From Sclerodactyla briareus (Eukaryota > Echinodermata > Holothuroidea > Dendrochirotida > Sclerodactylidae): a stretch of DNA of 64,000 nucleotides. The DNA is taken from contig JAODTK010003843.1 of the NCBI GenBank assembly GCA_026419785.1, forward strand, positions 118,477-182,476, in the 5' to 3' direction. This document shows positions 12,562 to 24,182 of this stretch, piece by piece. The notes beneath the pieces are model-generated. The model was not told the DNA's origin and did not search any database. It saw only the letters and a list, made by a program, of their open reading frames with translations. Position 1 is the first letter of the stretch; each line of letters opens with the position of its first letter. Position numbers and translations under genes: made by a program.

Positions 12562-14318
12562 GGACGGACGGGACATGTGGAGCTACTTTTTTATTTCAAA
12601 AGCCTGTTAAACTAGTAAAGAGTTAAGAACAATTTTACAGCCTTGAAGCATAACAAATACATAAAATTTCAATTAGAACCAAAATAATGAGGAGGAGGTG
12701 GATGCATGCTTCGATTGCTTCCAACTTGCAATCAGTGTTATGGACGGACAAAAAAACCCTAAATTTTTCCTGAAAAAAACCTAACTTTTTTGAAAAGCAT
12801 CTGTTGTAGTATGTCAAAGTTGCTGCGAACATTAATGCAAATTACTTATTGGTATTTGAACTATCACAAAAAATTGAATGAAACTAGTGCCATGCTTACC
12901 CTTGTGAAATAGGGATTCAAAATTGTGGCGGACTGGAAGTGACGGACGGGACATTTTTGACACATTTTCATCCGACTACTCCAGATTAGATTTTGAACTA
13001 TCAAATTTTCATTATGAGGTGATTAAACTCAATGGCATAATGAAGAATCAATGGCACACTAACAATGATAATAAAAAGTTATAAAACTCTAATCAGTCCA
13101 TCATGAAATGGACTGACAGAACGTGGCGGACGGGACGTGACGGACGGGCCATTTTCAGTTAAGGTTTTCAGTTTCTGTTATCATTTGTAGTGCAAAAAGT
13201 ACAAAGTACGTCATTTGGCCCCACAATTGGTGAACCCATTGAAGCTGCAAAACAGAGAAGAGTCTGAAAACCTTGACCTGTAATACACACAATTGAACAA
13301 TTATTCAAATGGGGGTGGGTTATTTGAGGGGAGTTTGCCAAGGGAAGAAATGTATTAAGTGTTACCAAGAAGGTTGGTCAATGATTCTGATACATTTTCT
13401 TACATTGTGACTAACCTGCGAAAATTTAGCTTTTCTATCTTGAAATCATGCCCCATTTGATACCCACCCCCTTAGCCTAGGCTCTATGAACCTTCAATTT
13501 ATGGCTATCTATGTCGATTTCCAAGCTACACCAAGAGGGAGGGGGGGTAGCATAAATTAGGTCAATTATTTGAGAACATAAGCTATAAGGATGAGCCTAA
13601 CATATCAATGGTGCGGACATGTTCTATTGGATCTACAATATCCTCTCCTTTGTACCAATAGAACTAGCACCTCTCTCTGGTTCAAAATTGTAGGCTTCCA
13701 CACTTTTAGGCAATCAGTGTACAGTACATGTACATACATTTATTGCCTATGGGTTAGGCCTATAAGACCTCATCACCACTTTATCCCATGTACCAACACT
13801 CAGATGTTCTCCAAATGATAATAAGTTTGTTGTGTGACCAAGGCTATGCTGGGTAGTGGTTGTTGGACATAAATGGGACTGGGTGACTTAGGAACTGCTG
13901 AAACACTCCTGAAATTGAAAAGATGTGTGTCTTTTTTGCTTTTGTCTGGGGTTTAGACAGTTTTGACCTGGTAAGGTCTCAAAACCTGTACTGAACGGTA
14001 CTTCAATTGACTATAGGTAGAGACAGTCTGTTTAATAATAGTGTTTTGTGATATAAAACTGTATGATTTCCTAAGAGAAGTGAACAGGACCACAGAATAT
14101 ATTTGTGACAGACGGAACAAAATGTGACTGACGTGACCAATTGTGACGGACGGGACAAACTTTGTGTTGGAATATTCTAATCACTCAAATTATACGCAAA
14201 CATTGTTATTTTGCTTCTGTATGGGGGTAGATCTATAGAAGATAGGAATTAGTCTTAGGCCAAAAAATGCCTTGAATGGGAAGCAACTCTTTTTCATGTT
14301 TTTGTGACAGAAACGGGA
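12562..14318 (+). repeat. Cluster of dispersed GTGACGGACGGGACA-type motifs
   Basis: The same ~15-base word recurs in one orientation at 12562, 12742 (partial), 12939, 13123, 13137 (back to back with the previous one), 14105, 14124, 14143 and 14303. Copies range from exact GTGACGGACGGGACA (12939, 14143) to eroded forms. The AT-rich DNA between them is not obviously repeated. A related cluster lies at 55.17-58.06 kb. Many short copies over 1.8 kb could be subterminal transposase-binding repeats of a DNA element or a regulatory array; the sequence alone does not decide. Confidence 0.6.
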
Positions 14319-14330
14319 CTTTCACAACAT

Positions 14331-15436
14331 AAATTGAAAGTAATGGTCATTCAGTCAAATACCTCACTGGTCTGGTGACTAATTTATTCTGGATTGCAAA
14401 AGTAAACCAAAGCTTGTATTACGCCCTTAAAAGTAACTAGCATGTGTTTTATGTAAGATTTGGAATTGAGAATTTTTCTGTCATATTTAGTGTTTTTTTT
14501 TACCTTCAAAAATCCTCTCAACTTCAAATTCTCATAAAACAGATATACTTTATAGTTTACCAAAACCAAAGATGGTCATGAAAGCCTGACTTGTCTATTT
14601 TGAAGAGAAATATAATTTGATGAAATAGAAACAACTTTGAGAATTCTTTCACTTTCAACATTTCTGTGGAGTTAGCCATATTGAACACAGGCATTAATAC
14701 CTCCTCATTCATCAACCAAAGAAACTCAAAGTTTAGTGCCACATAAAAATGTAATGTTTCTTCTGTAATAACTGCCGAATCAGTCAGAGGCTAAACAAAA
14801 GTCCAGTATGTGTTAACAAACTTGTTCACCTCGCGCGCCTGGGCAAATTGTTTGGTTTCACCTGTGGTACAATGGGTATAATCAATCTATCTCAATGTAA
14901 GTGCATAGGCGAACTGATTAGCCGTTTCGAATTGTTTTGTAGTTGTGGATTACTTCCTGGATCAACCAGCGCTAACAGAGCCTCACATTCACTGTTTAAT
15001 ATTCAACCACACAACGCACAATGCCTACTGATGTTATCTCTTTGAGGTAGAAGTTCCAGTTCAACCTTATTTCATGTCCTCCTATCCCGCCACGAGCTCC
15101 CATACTTGGGGCAATCTCTTGCATTGACTGATACAAGAACTACAATTGAAAAAAAATCAATCAAAAACATAGTATTAGGTCACAATTTTCATAGGATAGG
15201 TCCCTGTGGCGAAACAACCACATTGGGTTTCGCCAGCGTCCTTTTTGTTTTAACAATTCCGCGACTGATCACCATTTTCCTGAGATAGAAATTTTTGAGT
15301 CCTGTCCATTTTCCGACTGAAGTTCTCCTTGTATCCAAGTTATCGAACGATGGCATTCATTTCCTTATCATTGGTGCCCCTGCCTATTTTCTTGGATATT
15401 TCAAAGGCTGAATGAAACTTGGAGCTGAGAACTCAC
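14331..15436. other. Unannotated DNA, probably intronic to the PP2A B56 gene
   Basis: It lies directly downstream, in the sense of the minus-strand gene, of the last exon I can see. I searched for the next conserved B56 exon (the LPPSSNP / FDPEEDEPTLE region) and did not find it here or further left. Confidence 0.35.
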
Positions 15437-15642
15437 CATCTTCAAACACTTCAGGGTAGATTGCCTCAATGTTGTGCACCTCTTTGGTGGTTTACGTAGT
15501 CCACCATCTCATTTCACGCCGCCCTCTTTTGATCTCTTTCCACTTGAGGTCACTCAGGGGGTCTGTGATGAAGTCGAAGACAGTGCACCCCTGCGTGATC
15601 TTCTGGATAAATAGGTCCTCTCCGCTTCACTGGGGGAGGCAT
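15437..15642 (-). CDS. PPP2R5: PP2A B56 regulatory subunit exon (start of HEAT domain), frameshifted
   Basis: B56 subunits bind the PP2A scaffold and catalytic subunits and choose substrates. On the minus strand a polypyrimidine-AG acceptor (TGTTTCAG) precedes DASPSE; one frame then reads [31 protein letters not shown], and after lesions [11 protein letters not shown] and EAIYPEV, ending at a GATG|GTGAGT donor. These match the conserved B56 block [31 protein letters not shown] and the EAIYPE motif, which is typical of the gamma/delta class. At least three frameshifts are present: before DLF, at the expected Ala-Ala-Leu after KR, and before EAIYPE. The exon length (206 nt) is close to that expected. 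With both splice sites intact, sequencing indels seem as likely as a dead gene. The acceptor phase matches the exon at 18919-19073. Confidence 0.85.
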
Positions 15643-17678
15643 CTGAAACAAACACCGAGTCATATCCAATCACTCACTCATGTTTACATTCAAGACGAGC
15701 AGTTAGGTTGGCATCAGACATCTATAAAAACAATAAAACAATTGGGCCTACCTATGTCTACTTTCCTGGGGTAAGAGAGTAGGCCAGAGTGTTTGGGGGG
15801 GGGGGCTGATTTAGCAAGAACAATTTAAAGGGAAAATTTCTTTATAAGAGATTAACACAATGTGTGACACATTCGAGTTGGTTACCCCTGTAACACTATC
15901 CAATTAGTCCAATGATTTACAAGGAAAGTTTATTTCTTCATAATTCCTGGACATAAATTTTTGCACTCAGGGAATTCAGTATGTATTTTTAAAAGTGAGC
16001 AAAGCCTATCGATACCTTGCACTAATGATTGAAAACAAAGTAACGAGCTATGTTGGAAATCAACTGGATTACCAGGGAAGAGCACACATTAAAATACTAA
16101 TCAGAAAACCAAGTCTAGGCAAGTAGTGAGCAAGGCTACGTTTTTCGAAGGGCCATCAAGATTAGAACAACATTTCAGGACTTTCTCCTGCATCCCCTCA
16201 ACAGGCAGTTTTCTAAGCAATGACAGCTGAAGGGAAGTTCTCCATTAGGCCCCCCAGGAGTTCAGCCATCCAGAATAGTTGTAGCAAGGTTAAATGAAAG
16301 GTAAGAGATAAAAGGCACGGCGAAGTGCTATAGAGGAAACTGCTACATAAATGTGCAACTCTCTTCAAAGCCCGAGATTCAGATAAATTGTTGAAAGACG
16401 ATCTGACCATTTAACCTCGTTTTAAACTGGAGCAGTTTTATGTTGAAAACTTGCCAATTATATATTCAGTAATGAGTAAAGTTGGTCGAACAAAGGTAAA
16501 TATGCTTCTACAGCATAGAGTATACCAGAATAGAGACTACACTGTGTAGGTTATGACATTTTGTGCCTGGTATATATCCAAGAATCTCAATATACATTTC
16601 GTCTGCCAATTAATCTAATCACAAACCCAGGAAAGTGGTGCTTCTGTCACTACATTTGCATATTTTGTCTTGTTTTGGATTTTGTATGTTCGTAACTAAT
16701 GTTGAGCATAGACCACAAATAAACAAAAACAAGGCATAGCAAAACAAGCAGCTGCCACAAGGGTCTGGTCTGTGCATCAGAAACAAAGATAGAAACATCC
16801 ACCAAGTTCATTGTTACCAAATAAAACAATGGACACTCCAATGACCCTCACTTTTTCCCTAAAATTCTCTAATCAAAGGCAGACCAAAAACTACAGATTT
16901 TTTGAAAATCAGAAAAAAATTTTTGAAATTGAACACTTCGCAAATCAGTCCATCAAATTACTTCATGCAACTTGACTCGATGTTTTAGATCTGTTTATCA
17001 GTGCATTCATCAGGGACCTGATAGGTAGCCCAGTAGCTACAAAGTTTTATTGGGAAACATCCAACAAACTCTAAAAACTGCATGTAGATTAGACTACTAC
17101 TTAGCATATATATACTACAACCCGTTTGTGTACATAGCCTGCACCACTAAGGCATCTTCCAATCAGGCGGTAACTCGTAACAGGCGCCCAGTGACGATTC
17201 AATTATTCTAGATAGAAAGAATACAAATTTATATAGGCTTAATCAGTCATAGATGCATCCATGTCACTTTAAACAAATCAATAATGACCAAAGTAGTTCT
17301 AACTGTAGTTTTAAATGTGTTCAAAGTAGTTGAGTCATGAATTGATGATGTGGAATGGGATTCCAGAACCCAGGCCACAGTCACCTGAAAAGCCCATACA
17401 ACCACAGTCTTTGAGTGTGTCTTCGGGAACACAGAGGACAATGGCCAGCGGCCGGACTGAGGCTGCATGAGAGAGATATTTAGGGATCATAAGACCAGAT
17501 ATCCAGGAGCAGCCATTTATGCAAATTAGTAGGGTCCTCGGTCTGAAAAAAAGGGAAAAAAAAACCGCATGATTGCACCTCCCACACAAATTCCAGCATG
17601 AGGGCATTCAGGGTGTAGGGAATATGACAATGCACATACATACAGGTGAAGGCCTGTGTACAACTGCAACAGGTTGCA

Positions 17679-18064
17679 CAACATGTTGCAAAACATTTTG
17701 CACAATGTGTTGCCATCATACCTGGGGACACAATCCTTTTGTGCACGATCAATCAGAGCGTGGACACCAATGTTGCCAATAGTTGAGATTGTAAGTCATT
17801 GAAATAAAGTGCGCCATATAATCGCAACATGTTGTTTGCTTGTTTGGTTTATTTGTGCTAAGATGTCCAAAACAGTGATAATACCGTAAGAAATAAAATT
17901 TTTTTGTAGCGATTTAGAACGAAAGACAGATCAAACAATAGAGTCAGGGGAACAACACCATTAGGACATAGAGATGGCCCATTTCCAATGGGATTTCTGC
18001 TCTGTATGTACACTGTCAACATTTCAACACAAGGCGTTTCGGCAACATGTTGATCAACATGTTG
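17679..18064. repeat. Four perfect CAACATGTTG palindromes
   Basis: Exact 10-bp copies at 17679-17688, 17825-17834, 18043-18052 and 18055-18064. The last two are separated by only AT, and the pair is itself palindromic around TGATCA. Near 17691-17712 there are further imperfect forms (TTTTGCACAATGTGTTGC). A given 10-mer is expected about once per million bases, so four in 386 bp is not chance. Confidence 0.85.
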
Positions 18065-18212
18065 ACAGACACAAACGTACAACTTGTCTCTCTAGGGCCC
18101 TGGAGAATCCGCAATAATGACATGTAATGCGGGAATTCGGGCCTCAGCGCGGAAGTTCAGGAAAAATTGCAGATACGCAGAAACTTCAGAAATGTGTTGG
18201 TCTATGAATGGA

Positions 18213-18480
18213 AATCAAGTTGCAGTCTATGTTTCCTCTCAATTTTAATCCCCCTTGTTAAAAATGTGATCGTTTATGTGATATAAAGTTGGTTACACTC
18301 ACCAAAGCCTCTGATAGTATATTCAGAATTCAATTGTGCTTTTCTATCAGGGGAATCAAGTTGCAGTCTATGTTTCCTCTCAATTTTAATCCCCTGTTAA
18401 ACCTGTGATCGTTTATTTGATAAAGTTGGAAACCCTCATGCACCAAAGCCTTTGATAGTATAGTCAGGATTTAATTGTGC
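18213..18480. repeat. Tandem duplication, ~127-bp unit, two copies
   Basis: Copies at 18213-18340 and 18354-18480 share AATCAAGTTGCAGTCTATGT, TTTCCTCTCAATTTTAATCC, GTGATCGTTTAT, CACCAAAGCC and GATAGTATA in order. They are separated by a short CTTTTCTATCAGG linker. It lies within the PP2A B56 intron. Confidence 0.95.
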
Positions 18481-18918
18481 GAACTCCAATCCAAGTCTTC
18501 AACAGAAAGAAACACCCGGGTACTTTTCCAAGAATGCTACAGCGGCTGACACCCGCACCGCAATTGCGACAGTGGACACGCACACGTGTTAAGGCGATAG
18601 GGCTTAGTGTCGTGCCGTTAATTTATGTTCCTATCTGACCAATGGCGGGCGAGGAGAGCAATGCTTACAAACAGCGAGTGGCGGGTGCATGGTTGATGGA
18701 GTTCGGGGAAGGGGGGTATCTGTTGACCCATGACAGTGTGCTGATTGTTGGCATGGTGTATCCTGCAGAAAACACAAACACAGTGTGTCATTAATTAGAT
18801 GAATCGGATTGGCCAATCCTGTACACCTTTAGCACTGTGTCGCACTGTGTTCGATTTCGAAATGCAGATTCTCCCGGGCCCTATGTCTCTCCTTGATAAA
18901 GTCAGGAAAGATACTCAC

Positions 18919-19073
18919 CCTTTAAAAGAGGCAGCTTCTGGAGCTCCCTAATTTTACTGATGTTAAATCTAGGGATCCCTGCCTCTTGGTTCTTCATCGA
19001 TGAGAGGCCCACCAGAATAATGGGTCACTGTGTAGGGGGTGGCACAGCAGGTCGGCCTCCCCGCGGCCCCCGC
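18919..19073 (-). CDS. PPP2R5: PP2A B56 regulatory subunit exon (N-terminal linker), frameshifted
   Basis: The minus-strand acceptor TTTGTGTTTTCATAG precedes the exon, and the donor is AAAGG|GTGAGTAT. The upstream part reads a Pro/Thr-containing segment then HYSGGPLIDEEPRGRD. After one frame change it reads PRFNISKIRELQKLPLLK, with the last base G left over. B56 delta-type proteins have a YSGGP segment, then RFN.SKNRELQKLP.LKD just before the HEAT repeats, so order and spacing agree. The leftover G joins AT of the next exon (15642 downward) to make Asp, giving LLKDASPSE. This phase match is strong evidence that both belong to one gene. The first coding exon should lie at higher coordinates; I did not identify it. 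Confidence 0.85.
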
Positions 19074-20382
19074 CTATGAAAACACAAAGTGAACAAAAAC
19101 CAAACAACTGAAAAATGAAACAAGAATGGAAGAGAAACAATAACAGATGCAGTAAACTGATCAGTCAAGGAGAAAAAATGCAGTAAACTGATCAGTCAAG
19201 GAGAAATATGACCATAATAGTCTTTACTACTACTGGGGTGGATTGAGCATCTTTCAGCACTAGAACGGCTAAAAGCAGACGTATATCAGCTTGCCTGCTG
19301 ATTGTATATACCTGATGAAACCTACCTATTATGGACTATCATTAATAAACGACCGCTCAGATAGATGGATCGACGAAATAAAACGAAGCCCAGATAATTA
19401 CTGCAGATAAGCAGGCTCTAATGATTGAGTGCAAATCAGTTTGACAGCATACAGCTCCAAGGTCAATATCGCTGAGAAAAAAAAAAGGAGTTGGGTCAAG
19501 CTAAGATAAGGCTCATGTAACAGGTCTAGGGACAGCTACATTTGTTATAGTGTAGTCACTGTAATGTAGAACTGTCTATATCAAGCAGACTGAGAGTGAG
19601 TGGACTAAATATTGTGCAAAAAGCATCATGTAGCTCTTTGCCCTCCACAGTTCTGAACAGGTTTCCCAACAGTCCTAACACTGTAAATAACTTGAATTGT
19701 GATTCCACCAAACTAAATTCAGCCACCTCTATTCCAGCACCCAGTCACTCATTCACATTCTTCCATGTCCCAGAGTCAGGTTTTCGAACAAAACACACCA
19801 TGCGCACAAACAGACACCTTCCCTGAATGAAGAAGAGTGGAAAAAAAAAAAATCTCACAAACCTGAAATGGTTCCTGGTGGGTAAGGCTTTGTACAAGCT
19901 CTCTAGAATGTTCATATGGCGTGGTTACAAGCAATGCACCAGCGGCAAAACGGATGATTTATTGTCAATAAGGGTGAAAAACTCGCGGAGCATGTTCGGT
20001 TTAACAGGATTAGTTGGCGATATGTATACCTCCGCTCAGGAAACCACTGAAGGAATACAAGCCGTCACCTGTGATGCCAATCAATGAAGGCAATCAGTCA
20101 CGTTGTGAGAGTCCAATAATACTATCCATGCAAACAAACTCAAAGGAACTGTTTACCAACATTGACATGGAAAATAATTGTGCTGACGACTATCAAACAA
20201 TGCCAGCCCGGCTAATGAATATGAGTGTACGTTCGTGAGTATTTGGGTTTAATATAGTCTTCAAATAGAACTGATAAGACTGTCAAAGTCTATATCGATT
20301 CTCAAAATGTAAATATACAAGGGATGTACCAAGTTATTTTTTTCATTCCAGGTATTACCCCCCTGAAACAATTTAAACTAAA
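19074..20382. other. Unannotated DNA upstream of the visible B56 exons
   Basis: Holds one short tandem duplication (19148-19209). No upstream B56 exon (Lys-rich N-terminus) could be recognised. It is presumably intronic if the gene starts further right. Confidence 0.4.
19148..19209. repeat. Perfect-looking 31-bp tandem duplication
   Basis: TGCAGTAAACTGATCAGTCA followed by AGGAGAAA occurs twice back to back (19148-19178 and 19179-19209), differing only at the last bases. The very low divergence suggests a recent event. Confidence 0.95.
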
Positions 20383-20401
20383 GACCAGAAAGCCAAGAGG
20401 C

Positions 20402-22090
20402 TTTTTGATTACCTTGACTCTTATGACAACCTATAGCCGGGACACAGGGCAAAAGGTTTAGATTGTACCAGCCGCCTGATGGGCAACATAACGTTCCCAT
20501 TTTTCCCAACAACCAACAGGGTCCTATAATCTTGAGAAGAAAACTACACCTAAATTTCAAGGTTTTCAGGACTGACCTCTGGTGACCTCAAAACAATAGG
20601 GTTTATGTACTGTATCACGGAGAACTCCACCATACCAAGTATGAGCTCATCAATCCGGGGGGTGAGTTATCGTGTTTACAAGCCAAAATTGGCCAAAATA
20701 TTGACTTTCCACAAATTTACCAGTTTTGACCAAAAATCACCCCCGACCGAGTCAAAAACAATGGAGTTTTCGTACTCCCCATGAGAAAGCTACACACGAA
20801 ATCTCAACCTGATCAGACAAACCATTCTGGACTTATCGTGTTTACAAGGTTTTCAGAATTTAAACCTCTGATGACCTCTGACCTGACCCCCAAAAAAACA
20901 ATAATTTCATTGTATCATCATGAGGGAACAAACATCAAAGCATGAGCCTTTTTACATCCATCAAGATGGGGTCGGTTATCGTGTCTCACAAGCCAAAATT
21001 GGCCAAAATATTGACTTTCCAAAATTTACCACATTTTCGACCAAAAATTCACCCTCGAACTGAACCAAAAAGGAATAGGGTCTTGTACTCCCCATAAGAA
21101 GAAAGCTACACACCAAATTTCAGCTGAATAATGGACAAACTGGTTCGGACTTTATAGGTTTACAAGGATTTAAGACTTGACCTCTGGTGACCTCAGATGA
21201 CCTTGACCTGACCCCCAAAAACAAATGGATAATGTACTCAGCATGGGGAACACCACATACTAAGTATGAGCTCAATCCACCCAGGTGGGGTTTAGTGTTA
21301 GTGTGTCTACAAGCCAAGATTGGGCAAAATATCAATTTTTGACTATTTCCTACTTTTCTCCCACAAATGACCCCCAATTCACACCCAAAACAATAGGGGT
21401 TCTTTGTACTCCCCATAAAAAAGCTACACACCAAGTTTTCAGCTTGATCGGAACCGAACTGTTCGGACTTAGCATGTTTACCAGGATTCAAACTTTGACC
21501 TCTGTGACCTCAGATTACCTTGACCTGACCCCCAAAACACAAGGGATCATGCATTCATCATGAGGAACACACATACACCAAGTATTAGCGCAATTCATCA
21601 GGTGGGAGTGCAAGTAGTGTGTTTACAAGCCAACATAGGCCCAAATAATCAATTTTTTTGACTATTTCCTAATTTCTCCCGAAAATGAAAACCCCAATCA
21701 ACACCCGAACCAGTAGTGTTTCTTGTACTCCCCATAAGAAGCTACAACACCAATTTCAGCTTGCTCGGACAACTGTTTTCCTGTTATCTTGTTTACAAGG
21801 ATTCAGACTTGATCTCTGGTACCTCAGAATGACCTTTGACCTGACCCAAAACGTATAGGGATCAGTAACTCATCATGGGGAACACACATACCACCAAGTA
21901 TAAGCTTCATTCATCCAGGGTGCCGGCGAGCTGATCCAGCTGTTTACAAGCCAGCGTCACATACACACAGCAACACACCCACACACACACACACACACAA
22001 AAACACATACACACATCATACATACATAACACACACCACTGTCAGAACTGCATAGATTCCGATCTGACTGTCGTCAAGGAATATCAAAAA
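20402..22090. mobile_element. Inverted-end element with inner ~315-bp tandem array, copy 1
   Basis: The left end is TTTTTGATTACCTTGACT (20402-20419). The right end (22073-22090) read in reverse complement is TTTTTGATATTCCTTGAC, so the ends are inverted repeats. Inside are about 4-5 diverged ~315-bp units. Each has GACCTCTGGTGACCTC, CAATAGGGTTCATGTACTCA, CATGGGGAACACACATACCA, GTTTACAAGCCAAAATTGGC and CTGTACTCCCCATAAGAAAG. The array ends in a CA tract (21955-22045) and a GCATAGATTCC block. It has no coding capacity, so it fits a non-autonomous DNA element. The short frames inside are translations of the tandem unit. Confidence 0.8.
21955..22045. repeat. (CA)n-rich tract
   Basis: An interrupted CACACA microsatellite near the right end of the element that contains it. 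The same position is CA-rich in the two other copies. Confidence 0.95.
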
Positions 22091-22223
22091 AATAATGAAC
22101 TATATAAAAGGCACTGGTTTGACTGATACAAATTTGAACTGGCAATCATTAGACGCGTTTGAAATAGTGGCCTGACGCTTTGTACAATTTGTGGGGGCAT
22201 TCTAGACCCAGAAAAAGCCAATA

Positions 22224-24180
22224 GGCTTAGTGATCCTTGACTGTTTCTGTCAACCCATAGCCAGACACGGAACAAATGGAGATAGTATCCATGCCCATTA
22301 TAGGCAACATAACGTTCTGACAATTTCCTATTTTACCAACCCTTAATAGGGTTCCTGTACCTTGTTAAGAAAGTACACACTAAAATTCAAGGTTTTCAGG
22401 CTTGAACTATGGGTAACCTTAGAGACCCTCCGACCTGATCCCAAAACAATAAGGTATGTACTCATCATAGGGGAATACACAAACCAAGTAGAGCCCTCAT
22501 TCACCCCACCTTACCAAAACAATAGGTTATGTACTCCCTTTCATAAGGAAGATACACACCTAATTGGAACCCCGGATCAGACCAACCGTATGGCTTCTGT
22601 GTTTACAAGGGGTTTCAGACTTTACCTATGGGAACTCAGAGACCTCTGACCTCCAAAACGATAGGGTTAAAGTACGCATCATGGGGAACAAACAGACAAA
22701 GTATCACGAGCTTACTCCATTCAGGTGGGGTCAAGTTATCGTTACAAGCCAAAATTTAGACCTAAAATATCTCATTTTCAAATTTTATGTTTTATTAAAA
22801 TTCATCCTGACCTGAACCAAAAACCAGTAGGGATCCTGTACTCCCCAAAGAATGTTGGTGGCTTTAAACCTAATTTCAACTTGATCAGACCAACCCATTA
22901 TGGACTTATCGTGGTTCACAAGGTTTTCAGATTTGACCTCTGCGTGACCATCGGACCTTGACCTGACCCCATAAACTAATAGGGTTCATGTAATCATCAA
23001 GGGAACACAATACCAAAGTATGAGCTTCATCCATCAGGGCGGGGTCAAGTTATCAAGTTTACAAGCAAAGGGCCAAAATATCAAATTTTCACAAATTATC
23101 TAGTTTCGACAAAAATACCCCGACCTGAACCAAAAACAATAGGGTTCCTGTACTCCCCATAAGAAAGCTTTACCCTAATTTCAACTTGATCAGACCAACA
23201 ATTATGGTCTTACCGTGTTACAAGGTTTTCGACCTTTGACCTCTGGTGACCTCTGCCCCGACCCCAAAACCAATGGGTTCATGTATCATCATGGGGAAAC
23301 ACACAGACCAAGGATGAGCTCATCCATCCAGTGGGGTCAAGTTATCGTGGGTTTACAAGCCAAAAATTGGCCAACATATCGAATTTCACAAATTTTCTAA
23401 ATTCTTCGACCAAAATTCCACTCACGACCTGAACCAAAAAACAATAGGGTCTGGATCCCCATAAGAAAGCTATACACCTGATTTCAACCTTCGATCAGGC
23501 CAACCATTCTGCCGTATTGTGTTTACAAGGTTTCAGACTTTGACATCTGGTGGACCCAAATGCCTCTACCCGACCCCAAAACAAATAGGGTTACTGTACG
23601 CCTTATGGGGAACACACATACCAAGTAGAGCGTCATCCATCCAGGGTGGGGATCGAGTTATCGGTTTACAAGCAAAAAATGGGCCCCAAAATATCAATTT
23701 TTCACAAATTTTGCATTTCGACCAAAATTCACTCCCGACCTGAACTAAAAACAATATGTTGGTTCCGTAGTCCCCATAAGAAAGCTATACACCAAACGTC
23801 AACTTGATCAGACCAACCATCTGGATTATCGGTTTACAAGGTTTACAAACTCTGACCTCTGTGACTCAGATGACCTCGACCTGACCCCAAAAACAATAGG
23901 GTTCATGTAATCATCATGGGGAAACACGATCTGGACTATCGGTTTACAAGGTTTTCAGACTTTGAACCTCTGGTGACCTCAGATGACCTATGACCTGGAC
24001 CAAAAAACAATAGGGTTTCATGTACTCATCATGGGTGAACACACTACCAAGTATGAGCATGACCCTACACCCAGACCTGATCAGTATCTTGTTTACAAGC
24101 GGGGCGTCACACGCACACAAACACACACCACACACACAACGTGACTGCATAGATTCCTCTGACTCGTCAGAATCAAAAAA
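22224..24180. mobile_element. Inverted-end element with inner ~315-bp tandem array, copy 2
   Basis: Begins with GGCTTAGTGATCCTTGACTG and ends with GTCAGAATCAAAAAA (24166-24180). About six diverged ~310-bp units lie inside, with the same ordered words as copy 1. A CA tract at ~24105-24140 precedes the CATAGATTCC end block. It lies only about 130 bp from copy 1 in the same orientation. It has more single-base indels between units than expected from substitution alone. Confidence 0.8.
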
Positions 24181-24182
24181 CC

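Larger units (their letters stand above)
15643..18918 (-). other. Intron between two PP2A B56 exons
   Basis: About 3.28 kb, bounded on the minus strand by GTGAGT and TTTCAG. It contains an ~127-bp tandem duplication, a cluster of CAACATGTTG palindromes and two splice-flanked exon-like blocks (near 17.4 and 18.7 kb) that do not fit the B56 frame. Confidence 0.7.

Noticed and set aside
18640-18762. Exon-like block on the minus strand with a strong TTTTCTGCAG acceptor and two possible donors
   Set aside because: Inserted in the B56 frame it gives a stop (TAA) or a phase mismatch, and none of its frames is recognisable.
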